Source of the DNA: JBNLBT01 sp050303435 | Lineage (GTDB): Bacteria; Pseudomonadota; Gammaproteobacteria; Xanthomonadales; Marinicellaceae | Length of the DNA stretch: 11,986 bases | Direction of reading: 5' to 3' | Assembly (NCBI GenBank): GCA_050303435.1 | Contig: JBNLBT010000099.1 | Coordinates: forward strand, 1-11,986 | Shown here: positions 1-6,463 of the stretch, in pieces | Layout: every line of letters begins with the position of its first letter | Position numbering within the stretch: position 1 is the stretch's first letter | Made by a program: the position numbers and the translations under genes | The notes under the pieces: model-generated | Told to the model about the DNA's origin: nothing | Seen by the model: the letters and a program-made list of their open reading frames with translations, nothing else | The model's database searches: none

Positions 1-1335
1 ACCAGACGCATCGCCCAGGTGATCGGCCGGCGTCGCGGTGGCCGCGCGCAGGGTCTCGGCCGGATTCAGGCCGGCGCGTTGCAGGGAGAGCAATTCATCG
101 TGCATGGAAAACCCCGGCACCGCGACCGGCACGTTGGCATCGGTGCCGGCCAGCAGGCGCACGCCGGCGGCGTTCAGCGCCCGCAACAGAATGCGGTTGG
201 CTTCGGCGTAAGCGTCCCAGTAACGGCGGTTGCCGGCGCGCCGGTCGGCCGGGTAGTCGGCCGGCAAACGGTAGATGTTGACTTCGGGCAACCAGCCGAT
301 GCCGCGTGAGGTCAACGGCGTGCCTTCGGTGATGCCGGGGTTGGCGTATGCAAGCGCCACTTCATCGAGCACAGCAGGCAACTCGGCTTTCTGCCGTGCA
401 AACGATTCCATCAGCCACAGGGTGCTGACCACGGCGATGTCCTTGCGGCGCAGATTCTCCGCCAGCGCCGCGCTGCGCTGCTGCACAAAGGCCAGAAATG
501 CGGCGGTGTCATCGCGGGTGAAGCCGCCGAATTCCCGGTCCAGGGCCTTCACCAGTTCCTCAATGTGCGCCAGTTCGGTCTGCCGCGATGCCCACAACGC
601 ATCCAGATCCACCGCCAGCGGCAAATGACCGATGATCGGAACATCCAGCGCAGCGGCCGCGGCATTCACCGCGGCGTAGTGCTCGGCGCTCAAGTGGCTG
701 TAAACCTTGATCGCGTCAAATCCGGTTTCTTGCAGGTCCTGCAACAGCGGCGCCACCGACGGCGCCGAGGCGACCGGCACGGTCTTGCTGGTCCAGCGCG
801 CAAACCAGCCCTTGATCAATGAAAAACTGTTCAGTCGCCCGGAGGCCACGAACAGGCGCGGCCCCAAGCGGCCGGTGCTGATTTCTTCGCGCCAGCGCAG
901 GTGTTCTTCGCTGCCGTTCAACTCGCGCACATGGGTCACGCCGTTGGCCAGATACAGCAACAGGTCATTGGCGCTTTGCCATAAATGCACGTGGGCATCC
1001 GTCAGACCCGGGATCAGGTAGCGGCCGCGGCCATCAATGCGCACGCCGTCTGCAGGCGTCACCACCTCAGCGTCCAGCACCGCAGTGATCACGCCGTCTT
1101 CGATCACCACCGTGCGCTCCGGCAACATGGCCTCGCCGTTGGGTGAAAGCACGTTGACGTTGGCGATCATCAGACGCTGACGTTGTGCGGCGAACTGAGC
1201 GGGGTCGACGACCTCGGTGTGCGCGCCGTACATTTGATTCAGCTGGCCATCGATCCAGAAAAAAGTGCCCACACCGCCCACCAGGCTGAGCAGCACCAGT
1301 CGCACGAGCCATTTTTTGAGTGTTCTGATTTGCAT
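1..1335 (-). CDS. Membrane-anchored amidohydrolase, 3' end outside window
   Basis: A metal-dependent hydrolase of the amidohydrolase superfamily (imidazolonepropionase-like branch); the substrate cannot be told. I translated 445 residues, and the frame runs off the window, so the C-terminus is missing. Visible ligands of the TIM-barrel metal site are HVH at 115-117 in GLTDAHVHLW, Lys210 in AIKVYSHL (the usual carboxylated lysine), His237 in IIGHLPL, His257 in LAHIEEL and Asp399 in LLAGTDANVP, followed by a FSMHDEL motif at 409-415 that is typical of this branch. Residues 8-28 form one hydrophobic helix after a short basic N-terminus, so the enzyme is probably anchored in the inner membrane facing the periplasm, or exported. 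The ATG start is supported by a GAGAGAA ribosome site about 7 nt upstream. It lies downstream of the AraC-type gene in the same direction, but 480 bp of repeat-rich sequence separates them, so co-transcription is doubtful. Confidence 0.9.
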   Translation of the reverse strand, partial: MQIRTLKKWLVRLVLLSLVGGVGTFFWIDGQLNQMYGAHTEVVDPAQFAAQRQRLMIANVNVLSPNGEAMLPERTVVIEDGVITAVLDAEVVTPADGVRIDGRGRYLIPGLTDAHVHLWQSANDLLLYLANGVTHVRELNGSEEHLRWREEISTGRLGPRLFVASGRLNSFSLIKGWFARWTSKTVPVASAPSVAPLLQDLQETGFDAIKVYSHLSAEHYAAVNAAAAALDVPIIGHLPLAVDLDALWASRQTELAHIEELVKALDREFGGFTRDDTAAFLAFVQQRSAALAENLRRKDIAVVSTLWLMESFARQKAELPAVLDEVALAYANPGITEGTPLTSRGIGWLPEVNIYRLPADYPADRRAGNRRYWDAYAEANRILLRALNAAGVRLLAGTDANVPVAVPGFSMHDELLSLQRAGLNPAETLRAATATPADHLGDASG

Positions 1336-1416
1336 GCCGTTCTCTCGTTGTTTTGAATGGCTCCATTGTCTGAAATCCCGCGATTCAGGTCCGGTCGATT
1401 GCGCGCGAAAGCTGGT

Positions 1417-1557
1417 CGATTGCTTCATTTTTCCTGAAAAAGACCGTCCCTGGCCTTTTTCAGGGACGCGCAAAAACACGGATCCGCAAAGCGCGGTTTT
1501 GCGGGTGTTTGTGCGCTCACTTGGGCCGTTCGGCCCAAGGCGGCACTTCCGTGTGCC
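1417..1557. repeat. Structured repeat, copy 1 (three hairpins)
   Basis: First copy of a direct repeat of about 141 bp. Hairpin 1 (1433-1464) pairs CCTGAAAAAG with CTTTTTCAGG around a CCGTCCCTGG centre. Hairpin 2 (about 1484-1504) pairs CCGCAAA with TTTGCGG, with an outer AAACAC/GTGTTT pairing at 1474-1479 and 1505-1510. Hairpin 3 (1520-1539) pairs CTTGGGCCG with CGGCCCAAG around TT. A further CGGCAC/GTGCCG pairing sits at 1541-1546 and 1553-1558. The same order of hairpins is seen in copy 2, so the element is conserved as a structure. The repeat family is not one I recognise. Confidence 0.8.
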
Positions 1558-1629
1558 GCGCCCTCGGTGGACAATTCGGTGTTTTGTTGATCGAATGGAT
1601 TTGAATTTCCCATTGAAATGGCCACTGCG

Positions 1630-1771
1630 CGATGGCTGTTTTTCCATAAAAAGGCCGCCCCTGGCCTTTTTATGGGACGCATTGAAAACACTGGCCGCGA
1701 ATTGCGATTTCGCTTGTGTGATCAATGCGCACTTGGACCGTTCGGCCCAAGACGGGGCATCGCTGTGTGCC
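1630..1771. repeat. Structured repeat, copy 2
   Basis: Second copy in the same orientation. Hairpin 1 is a perfect 13-bp stem (1644-1656 with 1663-1675). At two stem positions it differs from copy 1 on both arms together (CCTG..CAGG against CCAT..ATGG), so pairing is kept. The second hairpin (GCGAA/TTCGC with outer ACAC/GTGT) is preserved with many sequence changes. The third, TTGGaCCGTTCGGCCCAA, carries one mismatch relative to copy 1. A 9-bp inverted pair, CCATTGAAA at 1610-1618 and TTTCAATGG at 1775-1783, brackets this copy. Confidence 0.8.
1644..1675. terminator. Likely bidirectional intrinsic terminator
   Basis: The stem AAAAAGGCC-gcccct-GGCCTTTTT, extended by CCAT/ATGG, has a GC core followed by a T run on either strand. 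On the minus strand it lies about 140 nt past the AraC-type stop codon and would end that transcript. The weaker counterpart in copy 1 (1433-1464) could serve as backup. The sequence supports the shape; termination itself is inferred. Confidence 0.5.
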
Positions 1772-1815
1772 AATTTTCAATGGTGGGGAGAGGGGTGGGT
1801 TTGATCCGGCAGGAA

Positions 1816-2844
1816 TTATTTCGGATTCTTGCGATACGCCGAAGGGGTGGTGCCGGTGATTTTGCGGAAGGCGCGGTTGAACGGCGGCAGCGAGTTGAAG
1901 CCGTGGTTCAATGCCAGGGTCAGGATCGGCAGCTGCGCATTGCTCGGATCGGCCAGCGCGGCCTTGACCGCGTCGATGCGCAGGCCGTTGACGTAGCCGC
2001 TGAAATTCTCGTGCCCGAGGCGTTGGTTGATGCACCCGCGCAGGCGATGGGTGCCGACGCCGAGGTGTTTTGCCAGCGATTCCACCGTCAGCAGCGGGTC
2101 CAGATACAGTCGCTGATCGCGCATGGCGCTTTGCAGATTCTCCGCCAGCGCCGCCGAGCGCGCATCGCCGGGTGAACGCATCGCGCGCGCATCAAAGGCC
2201 AGCGCGCCGTCTTTGGCGCGCGCCAGCCACAGGGCCCCGGCCAGCAGCGCCGGCCAGATGCTCAGTGCGTTGGCGGTGGGCTGGTGGCGCGTTGCACCGG
2301 TGGCCAGCAACAGCAACCCCAGGCCGATGGCCACGGCGGCGGAAACCGCCAGAATCAGCACCAGACCAACGCGCGAACGGCGCCGCGCCTCGTTCAGATC
2401 GTCCGCGCGACCGCCCAGTGTGACCGCCAGCATGTGCGCCAGCAAGGCCAGGTTGACCGCGATCACCAGCACAACCCACCAGCCAGGCAGAGCCTCTATC
2501 AGACCGAACTGCACACCCCGTTCCATCAGCATCGCGGCGCTGTAGACAATGAAACAAACGCCGTGAAACAGCCTGAAGCGAAAATCCTTCTGGAACAAGG
2601 ACAGCGCAAACAGCCAGATGAACAGCAATTGAAACACGTCGATAAACCGCAACGCCATGCGCAGCGTCTCGGGTGGCGCCAGCGCAGGCGGCGTGAAGCC
2701 CAACAGATGCGCGGCCACCGCCGCGTTGGCCAGCAACAAATAACGCCGCGTCTGCGAGCGCGGCACATCCCGCCACACCAGCGCACTCATCAGCACCAGC
2801 ACACCGACACCGGAATAGCGCAGCAAGGCGTCCAGTGCGATCAC
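1816..2844 (-). CDS. AraC-family regulator with multi-pass membrane N-terminus
   Basis: A 342-residue transcription factor, probably tethered to the inner membrane. Residues 1-210 carry about seven hydrophobic segments (roughly 8-24, 34-51, 66-85, 92-107, 121-143, 158-181, 193-208), an unrecognised sensor domain. Residues 235-340 are the AraC DNA-binding domain: first helix-turn-helix at about 252-276 (LTVESLAKHLGVGTHRLRG) and second at about 305-331, ending in the family signature NHGFNS..PFNRAFRK.TG.TPSAYR. Length and layout match the known group of AraC proteins with an N-terminal TM domain, as opposed to the soluble cupin-type AraC. The start is a GTG; only a weak AGAGAA ribosome site lies upstream, so a slightly different start is possible. 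It could regulate the downstream amidohydrolase or the divergent island; nothing in the sequence decides between them. Confidence 0.92.
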   Translation of the reverse strand: MIALDALLRYSGVGVLVLMSALVWRDVPRSQTRRYLLLANAAVAAHLLGFTPPALAPPETLRMALRFIDVFQLLFIWLFALSLFQKDFRFRLFHGVCFIVYSAAMLMERGVQFGLIEALPGWWVVLVIAVNLALLAHMLAVTLGGRADDLNEARRRSRVGLVLILAVSAAVAIGLGLLLLATGATRHQPTANALSIWPALLAGALWLARAKDGALAFDARAMRSPGDARSAALAENLQSAMRDQRLYLDPLLTVESLAKHLGVGTHRLRGCINQRLGHENFSGYVNGLRIDAVKAALADPSNAQLPILTLALNHGFNSLPPFNRAFRKITGTTPSAYRKNPK

Positions 2845-2974
2845 AGTGGGTTCTCTGATGGATTCTTGTTCATTTCAAGCAGCGGCCGTTGATTTTGTTG
2901 CAGGGGATGATAACGCATTTTTGCACTGAAACCCCAGCGGCGATGTCAGGCGTGTTCGCTCACAATGGCATGAG

Positions 2975-2996
2975 GTATACTGTGGGAAAAGTATAC
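2975..2996 (+). promoter_or_regulatory. 7-bp inverted repeat over a -10-like box
   Basis: GTATACT and AGTATAC form a perfect inverted repeat with an 8-nt spacer. The left arm contains TATACT (2976-2981), a good -10 match, though no strong -35 stands 17 bp upstream. If used, transcription would begin near 2988, about 70 nt before the first island gene. The arrangement resembles an operator overlapping a promoter. The inverted repeat is plain; its role is inferred. Confidence 0.4.
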
Positions 2997-3056
2997 ACAC
3001 CGAGCCACCCAGGGTGTGCATCGGTGCATGATGAATGCATTGAATGGAATGGTATT

Positions 3057-3500
3057 ATGATGACATTTCTTAAACTCCTGTTCTTTTCCAAAGTCATCCT
3101 GCTGACACCGGTGCCGGTGGATTTGCACGTGGGTGCCAACACCATCCCATTGCCCGAACCCATCGAAGCGATTTCACCGGGTGCCAGCGTGGAGATTGAT
3201 GTGACGTCTCTGGTCAATCCGGGCATGGAAAGGGATTTAATAAAGGACTTATTGACGCTCGATGACAAAATCAAGAAACTGTTTTCTGGTGAAACGATTG
3301 TGGCATTATTGGTCAGTGAGGAGGGGGAACGTGCGGAATTGATCCATCATGGTGGGTATACAATCGGTAAGACGGATGTCAGAATTTCTTTGTTGAACAA
3401 AGATGGAATGCCTGTCGATGTTGAATTCATTTTCTTGCAAATCAACACCACCTTGCCCATGAAAGATGTCAGAATCTATTGGAAAAACCATGTCCATTGA
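3057..3500 (+). CDS. Hypothetical protein with hydrophobic N-terminus
   Basis: First gene of the plus-strand island, 147 residues; I do not recognise the family. The N-terminus (FLKLLFFSKVILLTPVPV, about 4-21) is hydrophobic and could be a signal peptide or anchor. The rest alternates hydrophobic and polar residues as in a beta-sandwich (VEIDVTSLV at 45-53, TDVRISLLN at 106-114, VDVEFIFLQI at 120-129), with a charged helical stretch at 57-76. The start is chosen at the ATGATG pair (3057 or 3060); there is no clear Shine-Dalgarno site, and the frame is open further upstream, though that part reads as non-coding. Its last 11 bases overlap the next gene, suggesting translational coupling. Composition is AT-rich (about 37% GC by hand count over 3421-3480), unlike the flanking genes. 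It is probably a true gene of foreign origin. Confidence 0.6.
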   Translation: MMTFLKLLFFSKVILLTPVPVDLHVGANTIPLPEPIEAISPGASVEIDVTSLVNPGMERDLIKDLLTLDDKIKKLFSGETIVALLVSEEGERAELIHHGGYTIGKTDVRISLLNKDGMPVDVEFIFLQINTTLPMKDVRIYWKNHVH

Positions 3501-3900
3501 ATCACGCAGCAAAGCCAGCAATGATCTTTCGATAAGCAGGATGCCACCCTTTGAGCGCAATGCACTGTATTATCTGATGCTCAGCACGGCTGAACCTGGC
3601 CGTGAAAACACCGACCCGTTGATTGTGACCTTGCAATTCACCGGCACCGATGCCGACGCGGACGGCCAGGAACTTTGGGTGTTTGCCGTGATCAGCGGTC
3701 CGGCGGCTCATTTCGACGGTGAACTTGATGCGGCGCAGCGCTTCCGCTTTGATGCCGGGATGCTGAAAAACGTGTACACGTGGTCAGAATTGCTGCGGGA
3801 GATGTCAATGCCCATCGGGTCACACACAGCTGTTGCACCGCCATGTTCGATTCAAAAAAAGACCCGGTTTGTGAGTGCATTTCGAATCATTGGGATGTAA
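3490..3900 (+). CDS. Short protein carrying duplicated module, copy A
   Basis: A 136-residue protein of unknown function. Residues 21-106 (from FERNALYYLML to ELLREMS) are nearly identical to the C-terminal module of the 4-TM protein encoded 1 kb downstream, with 3 residue differences (D/V, H/Y, W/R). The 20 residues before the module are polar, with no signal peptide or TM, and the 30 after it (from MPIGSHTAV to FRIIGM) have no counterpart in copy B. The ATG at 3490 is preferred because it overlaps the upstream stop by 11 bp; an in-frame ATG at 3466 would lengthen the overlap. The module stands out as GC-rich inside AT-rich sequence, so this gene may be a chimera formed by module transfer, possibly a decaying one. 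No catalytic motif is visible. Confidence 0.6.
   Translation: MSIESRSKASNDLSISRMPPFERNALYYLMLSTAEPGRENTDPLIVTLQFTGTDADADGQELWVFAVISGPAAHFDGELDAAQRFRFDAGMLKNVYTWSELLREMSMPIGSHTAVAPPCSIQKKTRFVSAFRIIGM
3550..3808 (+). repeat. 259-bp coding repeat, copy A
   Basis: Aligned without gaps to 4563-4821, I count 10 mismatches in 259 bases (about 96% identity). Six are synonymous and four fall in three changed codons. Similarity begins abruptly at TTTGAGCG and ends after GATGTCAA, and flanking sequences do not align. Confidence 0.95.
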
Positions 3901-3982
3901 AAGAATTGAGTTTAGAGTCCATCTGTTATGCAATGTTTGTGTGAAATTGGGTGCCTGGCTGGCCTGATGCAATGACTTAAGC

Positions 3983-4141
3983 ATGGGTCATAAGCATATA
4001 TTTTTTGATGCTATTGTTGGTGGACTGTATAGAAATTGTGCGGATAAGGCAGGAGTGGGCTGGTTTGATCTACAACACCAGTCCGATCATCAGTTAATAT
4101 CATGGATGCATGAGAACAGTTGTGAACAATGTTGTAAATAA
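3983..4141 (+). CDS. Doubtful small ORF, 52 codons
   Basis: An open frame beginning MGHKHIFFDAIVGG and ending SCEQCCK, with four cysteines, fills most of the gap before the 4-TM gene and overlaps its first 32 bases. No ribosome site precedes its ATG and I recognise no family. It could be a fragment of a lost gene or chance in AT-rich sequence. Confidence 0.15.
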   Translation: MGHKHIFFDAIVGGLYRNCADKAGVGWFDLQHQSDHQLISWMHENSCEQCCK

Positions 4142-4829
4142 ATATCAACCAAGCCCTGTTATAAAGATCGCCGTTGTTGCGTTTTTGTCATGCTTGTTGT
4201 ATGACTTGATGTACTACACCGTTGTTTACAAGGGGCGTGGGATTCACTATGCGGACTATTTCAGTTTCAAGGTTCTGCTCTATTATTTTACTGTTTTTAC
4301 AGCATATGCCTGGATCATTCACAGTGCAATGAATGGGGTCTTTAATAGGTTAGGTTACCGCATGATTGAAACAATGACCGTTGTTTGGGTTGTGTTGAGT
4401 ATTGCGACTTATAAGTATTTCATGCAGGTGCTGGTTCCAATCAAGCTGGTTGTGATGTTTTTGATCACAATGGCTGTGTTGGTATTGTTGCATTGGCTGA
4501 CCCATTTTTCATGGTTTGATGCGCAACCATCATCCACTCATTCTCAGGCCGATGATTCAAAATTTGAGCGCAATGCACTGTATTATCTGATGCTCAGCAC
4601 GGCAGAACCTGGCCGTGAAAACACCGACCCGTTGATTGTGACCTTGCAATTCACCGGCACCGATGCCGACGCGGTGGGCCAGGAACTCTGGGTGTTCGCC
4701 GTGATCAGCGGTCCGGCGGCTTATTTCGACGGTGAACTTGATGCGGCGCAGCGCTTTCGTTTTGATGCCGGGATGCTGAAAAACGTGTACACGCGGTCTG
4801 AATTGCTGCGGGAGATGTCAACCCTGTGA
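4110..4829 (+). CDS. Four-TM protein with C-terminal duplicated module, copy B
   Basis: A 239-residue protein of unknown function. Residues 1-135 hold four predicted transmembrane helices (about 17-38, 50-74, 87-104, 108-131). After a short polar linker (136-151), residues 152-237 are the 86-residue module shared with the gene 1 kb upstream, and the protein stops two residues later (TL). With an even number of helices, the N-terminus and the module should be on the same side of the membrane; the few charges do not clearly settle which side. The ATG chosen lacks a strong Shine-Dalgarno site. The stop codon overlaps the GTG of the lipoprotein frame as GTGA, pointing to coupled expression. The TM half is about 40% GC (4141-4200) while the module is about 60% (4681-4740), both hand counts, so the two halves probably have different histories. 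Confidence 0.75.
   Translation: MRTVVNNVVNKYQPSPVIKIAVVAFLSCLLYDLMYYTVVYKGRGIHYADYFSFKVLLYYFTVFTAYAWIIHSAMNGVFNRLGYRMIETMTVVWVVLSIATYKYFMQVLVPIKLVVMFLITMAVLVLLHWLTHFSWFDAQPSSTHSQADDSKFERNALYYLMLSTAEPGRENTDPLIVTLQFTGTDADAVGQELWVFAVISGPAAYFDGELDAAQRFRFDAGMLKNVYTRSELLREMSTL
4563..4821 (+). repeat. 259-bp coding repeat, copy B
   Basis: Partner of 3550-3808, in the same orientation and reading frame, 1,013 bp downstream. No indels and 10 mismatches. It encodes residues 152-237 of the 4-TM protein. Confidence 0.95.
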
Positions 4830-5434
4830 AAAACCCCCAGGTCATCTTTAAAAGGCTGCAATCAAAGCGCCTGACGCGCGCACGCAAAGAAATGCACAGC
4901 TCTGTGCTGTGGATGATGCTGTTGCCTGTGTTTTTGGCGTCCTGTATAAAACAACCCGTTTATCCACAGGATGGCCAGTACGTGCTCAAGAAAAGGTGGA
5001 TCTTTCCGCGTTACGCGATGCATTTCGATGTCTTTGAGGCGGTTTCGCATGCGCGCCAGAGTTTCTCGGTGGGCGCGTTGCCAACGCAGGAGTCGATGCT
5101 GGGTTTGTCTGTGGACATTCGCCACACAGGCGGGTGCATGGCATTGAAAAACGGGCCATTGGGTGAGGCGCCAGTCACATTGACTTTATTGAACGATTTA
5201 GGGCAGACAATTTTTCAGCACAGCGCTTTGCTGTCAGAATGGACCTGGAGTCACCATTCGGATTCGACACCGGAAATCTGGGAAACAGAGGATTGCTTTA
5301 TTTACTCCAGAACAGGTTTTTTCATGCCTGAACATCGGGTCAATTACCGTTTCAATGCTGAATTCGGTGCGCTCAACATTGAGGGCGTTCGGGCCCGATG
5401 GGTGATGCAATCCACGGTTGCGTATTCCCTGTGA
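4826..5434 (+). CDS. Putative lipoprotein of unknown family
   Basis: An exported lipoprotein by its N-terminus: SSVLWMMLLPVFLASC is a hydrophobic stretch ending in a classical lipobox L-A-S-C, so the cysteine would be lipidated. Two starts are possible. The GTG at 4826 overlaps the upstream stop and gives 202 residues with a long basic leader (Cys at 40). The ATG at 4892 gives 180 residues with a normal signal length (Cys at 18). I favour the second for the mature product but give the longer frame because of the coupling overlap. The rest alternates like a beta-sandwich (LGLSVDIRHTG, APVTLTLLNDLGQTIFQ, HRVNYRFNAEF), with cysteines in GGCMAL and EDCFIY that could pair in the periplasm. Small lipoproteins of this shape are sometimes immunity or adaptor proteins, but that is only a suggestion. 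Confidence 0.75.
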   Translation: MKNPQVIFKRLQSKRLTRARKEMHSSVLWMMLLPVFLASCIKQPVYPQDGQYVLKKRWIFPRYAMHFDVFEAVSHARQSFSVGALPTQESMLGLSVDIRHTGGCMALKNGPLGEAPVTLTLLNDLGQTIFQHSALLSEWTWSHHSDSTPEIWETEDCFIYSRTGFFMPEHRVNYRFNAEFGALNIEGVRARWVMQSTVAYSL

Positions 5435-5505
5435 AGGTCTTTCAGCACTGCAAACCGCCTAAGTTTTGGTGTATATTGAAATTTCTGAAGTCTTTAGGAG
5501 TGAAG

Positions 5506-6075
5506 ATGAAAGGCCTGTTCAATTCGATGACACTCGGTTGTTTAGTGCTGAGTTCGGCGGTGGCAATGGCTGAGGCAGTCGATCCATGCCAGGACGCGGT
5601 GTTGAATCAAGTGGCGCTGGCGCACGGTGCGTCAATTTCTGAAAATCTGTCGCTGCTGGATCTATCGCAAGCGGACACGCACTGCGCCATTTACAATCGT
5701 GTGTGCGCGCATTTGCTGAACGATCTGGCTGTGGGTGAGACCGTTCTCATGTCTTTGACCTCAGATGAATCACTGTCACACGATGCATACATTGACAGTG
5801 CGGTGCAAGGCGCCATTGCGCATGCGGCGAGCCTCTCTGCGCTTGATTGGCTGGAGGTGTTTGCTGAACTGCCGCAGCCCTTGCGCTCGCAATTGGACAG
5901 CGACGGTGGCCGCACACTGTTTTCGGCGTTTGTTGCTTATCACAAGAGCCAACACGCGGAACGCTGTACCGATCAGGGGCTTGGCGTGTTGCGAAGAGAT
6001 TGTCCTGTTGATGCAAACAACAGCACATCGAAAAGTGAAATCACGGATGTGCCTTGCACGGATGGACCGCTGTGA
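5506..6075 (+). CDS. Secreted cysteine-rich hypothetical protein
   Basis: A 189-residue protein with a Sec signal peptide (MKGLFNSMTLGCLVLSSAVAMAEA, likely cut after Ala24 before VDPC). The mature part holds six cysteines (28, 60, 67, 154, 166, 184), an even number that fits three disulfides in the periplasm or outside. The middle is mostly helical with many Leu/Ala (about 70-150), and the tail is polar. The ATG is well supported by AGGAG five bases upstream; the frame opens further back but lacks such a site. It overlaps the next gene by 14 bp. The family is not recognised. A 71-bp gap separates it from the lipoprotein gene, so it may have its own promoter, although none is convincing. Confidence 0.72.
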   Translation: MKGLFNSMTLGCLVLSSAVAMAEAVDPCQDAVLNQVALAHGASISENLSLLDLSQADTHCAIYNRVCAHLLNDLAVGETVLMSLTSDESLSHDAYIDSAVQGAIAHAASLSALDWLEVFAELPQPLRSQLDSDGGRTLFSAFVAYHKSQHAERCTDQGLGVLRRDCPVDANNSTSKSEITDVPCTDGPL

Positions 6076-6442
6076 ATGTGTCGCGCGCACGGGCGTTGTT
6101 CTGTTGCAGTTGTTACCCGCGCTATTTTTGGTGTCAAACTTTCAAGCCATGGCTTGCATGAAACAATCCCTTCACTCACTCGATTGCATGGAAAAACTGT
6201 TGGCCGCGGATGCGCAGATCTGGTCAGTGATTGAATGGATGCAGGCTGGACAAGCGGCTGGGAGTGAAGCGCAGGTGCGCACGTTGATGCGCCTCAGCGG
6301 TGAATTGCATGTTGAACTGATGCGACCGCTTTATCAATCCAATGTGGCCATTCAGGCCGCGTTGTTTGATGAGTCGGGGGTGTTGAATCACGCCGATGCC
6401 ATAGAAAATATACGCCGCTTGCGGGGGGCAGCCGATGCATGA
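6062..6442 (+). CDS. Small exported helical hypothetical protein
   Basis: A 126-residue protein with a hydrophobic leader (about 11-28, GVVLLQLLPALFLVSNF) and a probable signal-peptidase site AMA before Cys32. The context QAMAC is a poor lipobox, so a soluble periplasmic product is more likely than a lipoprotein. The mature part is predicted helical and has two cysteines spaced CX9C (32 and 42). The ATG overlaps the preceding stop by 14 bp, and no in-frame alternative is better. It shares the exported, cysteine-containing character of its upstream neighbour and is probably co-translated with it. Not recognised. Confidence 0.6.
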   Translation: MDRCECVARTGVVLLQLLPALFLVSNFQAMACMKQSLHSLDCMEKLLAADAQIWSVIEWMQAGQAAGSEAQVRTLMRLSGELHVELMRPLYQSNVAIQAALFDESGVLNHADAIENIRRLRGAADA

Positions 6443-6463
6443 GTTCATTGAGGAAAGAGCCTG

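Larger units (their letters stand above)
1336..1815. other. 480-bp intergenic region with two structured repeats
   Basis: The gap between the amidohydrolase start and the AraC-type gene stop holds no convincing gene. Open frames across it on both strands are explained by the repeat structure and give low-complexity proteins without recognisable domains. It contains two direct copies of a three-hairpin element about 213 bp apart, entered separately. The amidohydrolase promoter should lie near the left end, but I found no convincing -35/-10 pair there. Confidence 0.7.

Noticed and set aside
1265..1804. Plus-strand open frame of 179 codons across the repeat region
   Set aside because: It starts inside the amidohydrolase gene and runs through both hairpin repeats; the product has no domain pattern and there is no ribosome site.
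1618..2175. Plus-strand frame of 185 codons antisense to the AraC-type gene
   Set aside because: It is the mirror of a well-recognised AraC domain in GC-rich sequence; the opposite strand carries the real signature.
2284..2892. Plus-strand frame of 202 codons, Gln/Arg-rich
   Set aside because: Antisense to the membrane half of the AraC-type gene, with extreme Gln/His/Arg composition typical of shadow frames.
2889..3056. N-terminal extension of the first island gene
   Set aside because: The extension crosses the likely promoter palindrome and reads as non-coding; the later ATGATG begins a hydrophobic leader.
5765..6061. Upstream extension of the exported helical gene
   Set aside because: This part lies in another frame of the well-started cysteine-rich gene and would bury the signal peptide in the middle of a protein.
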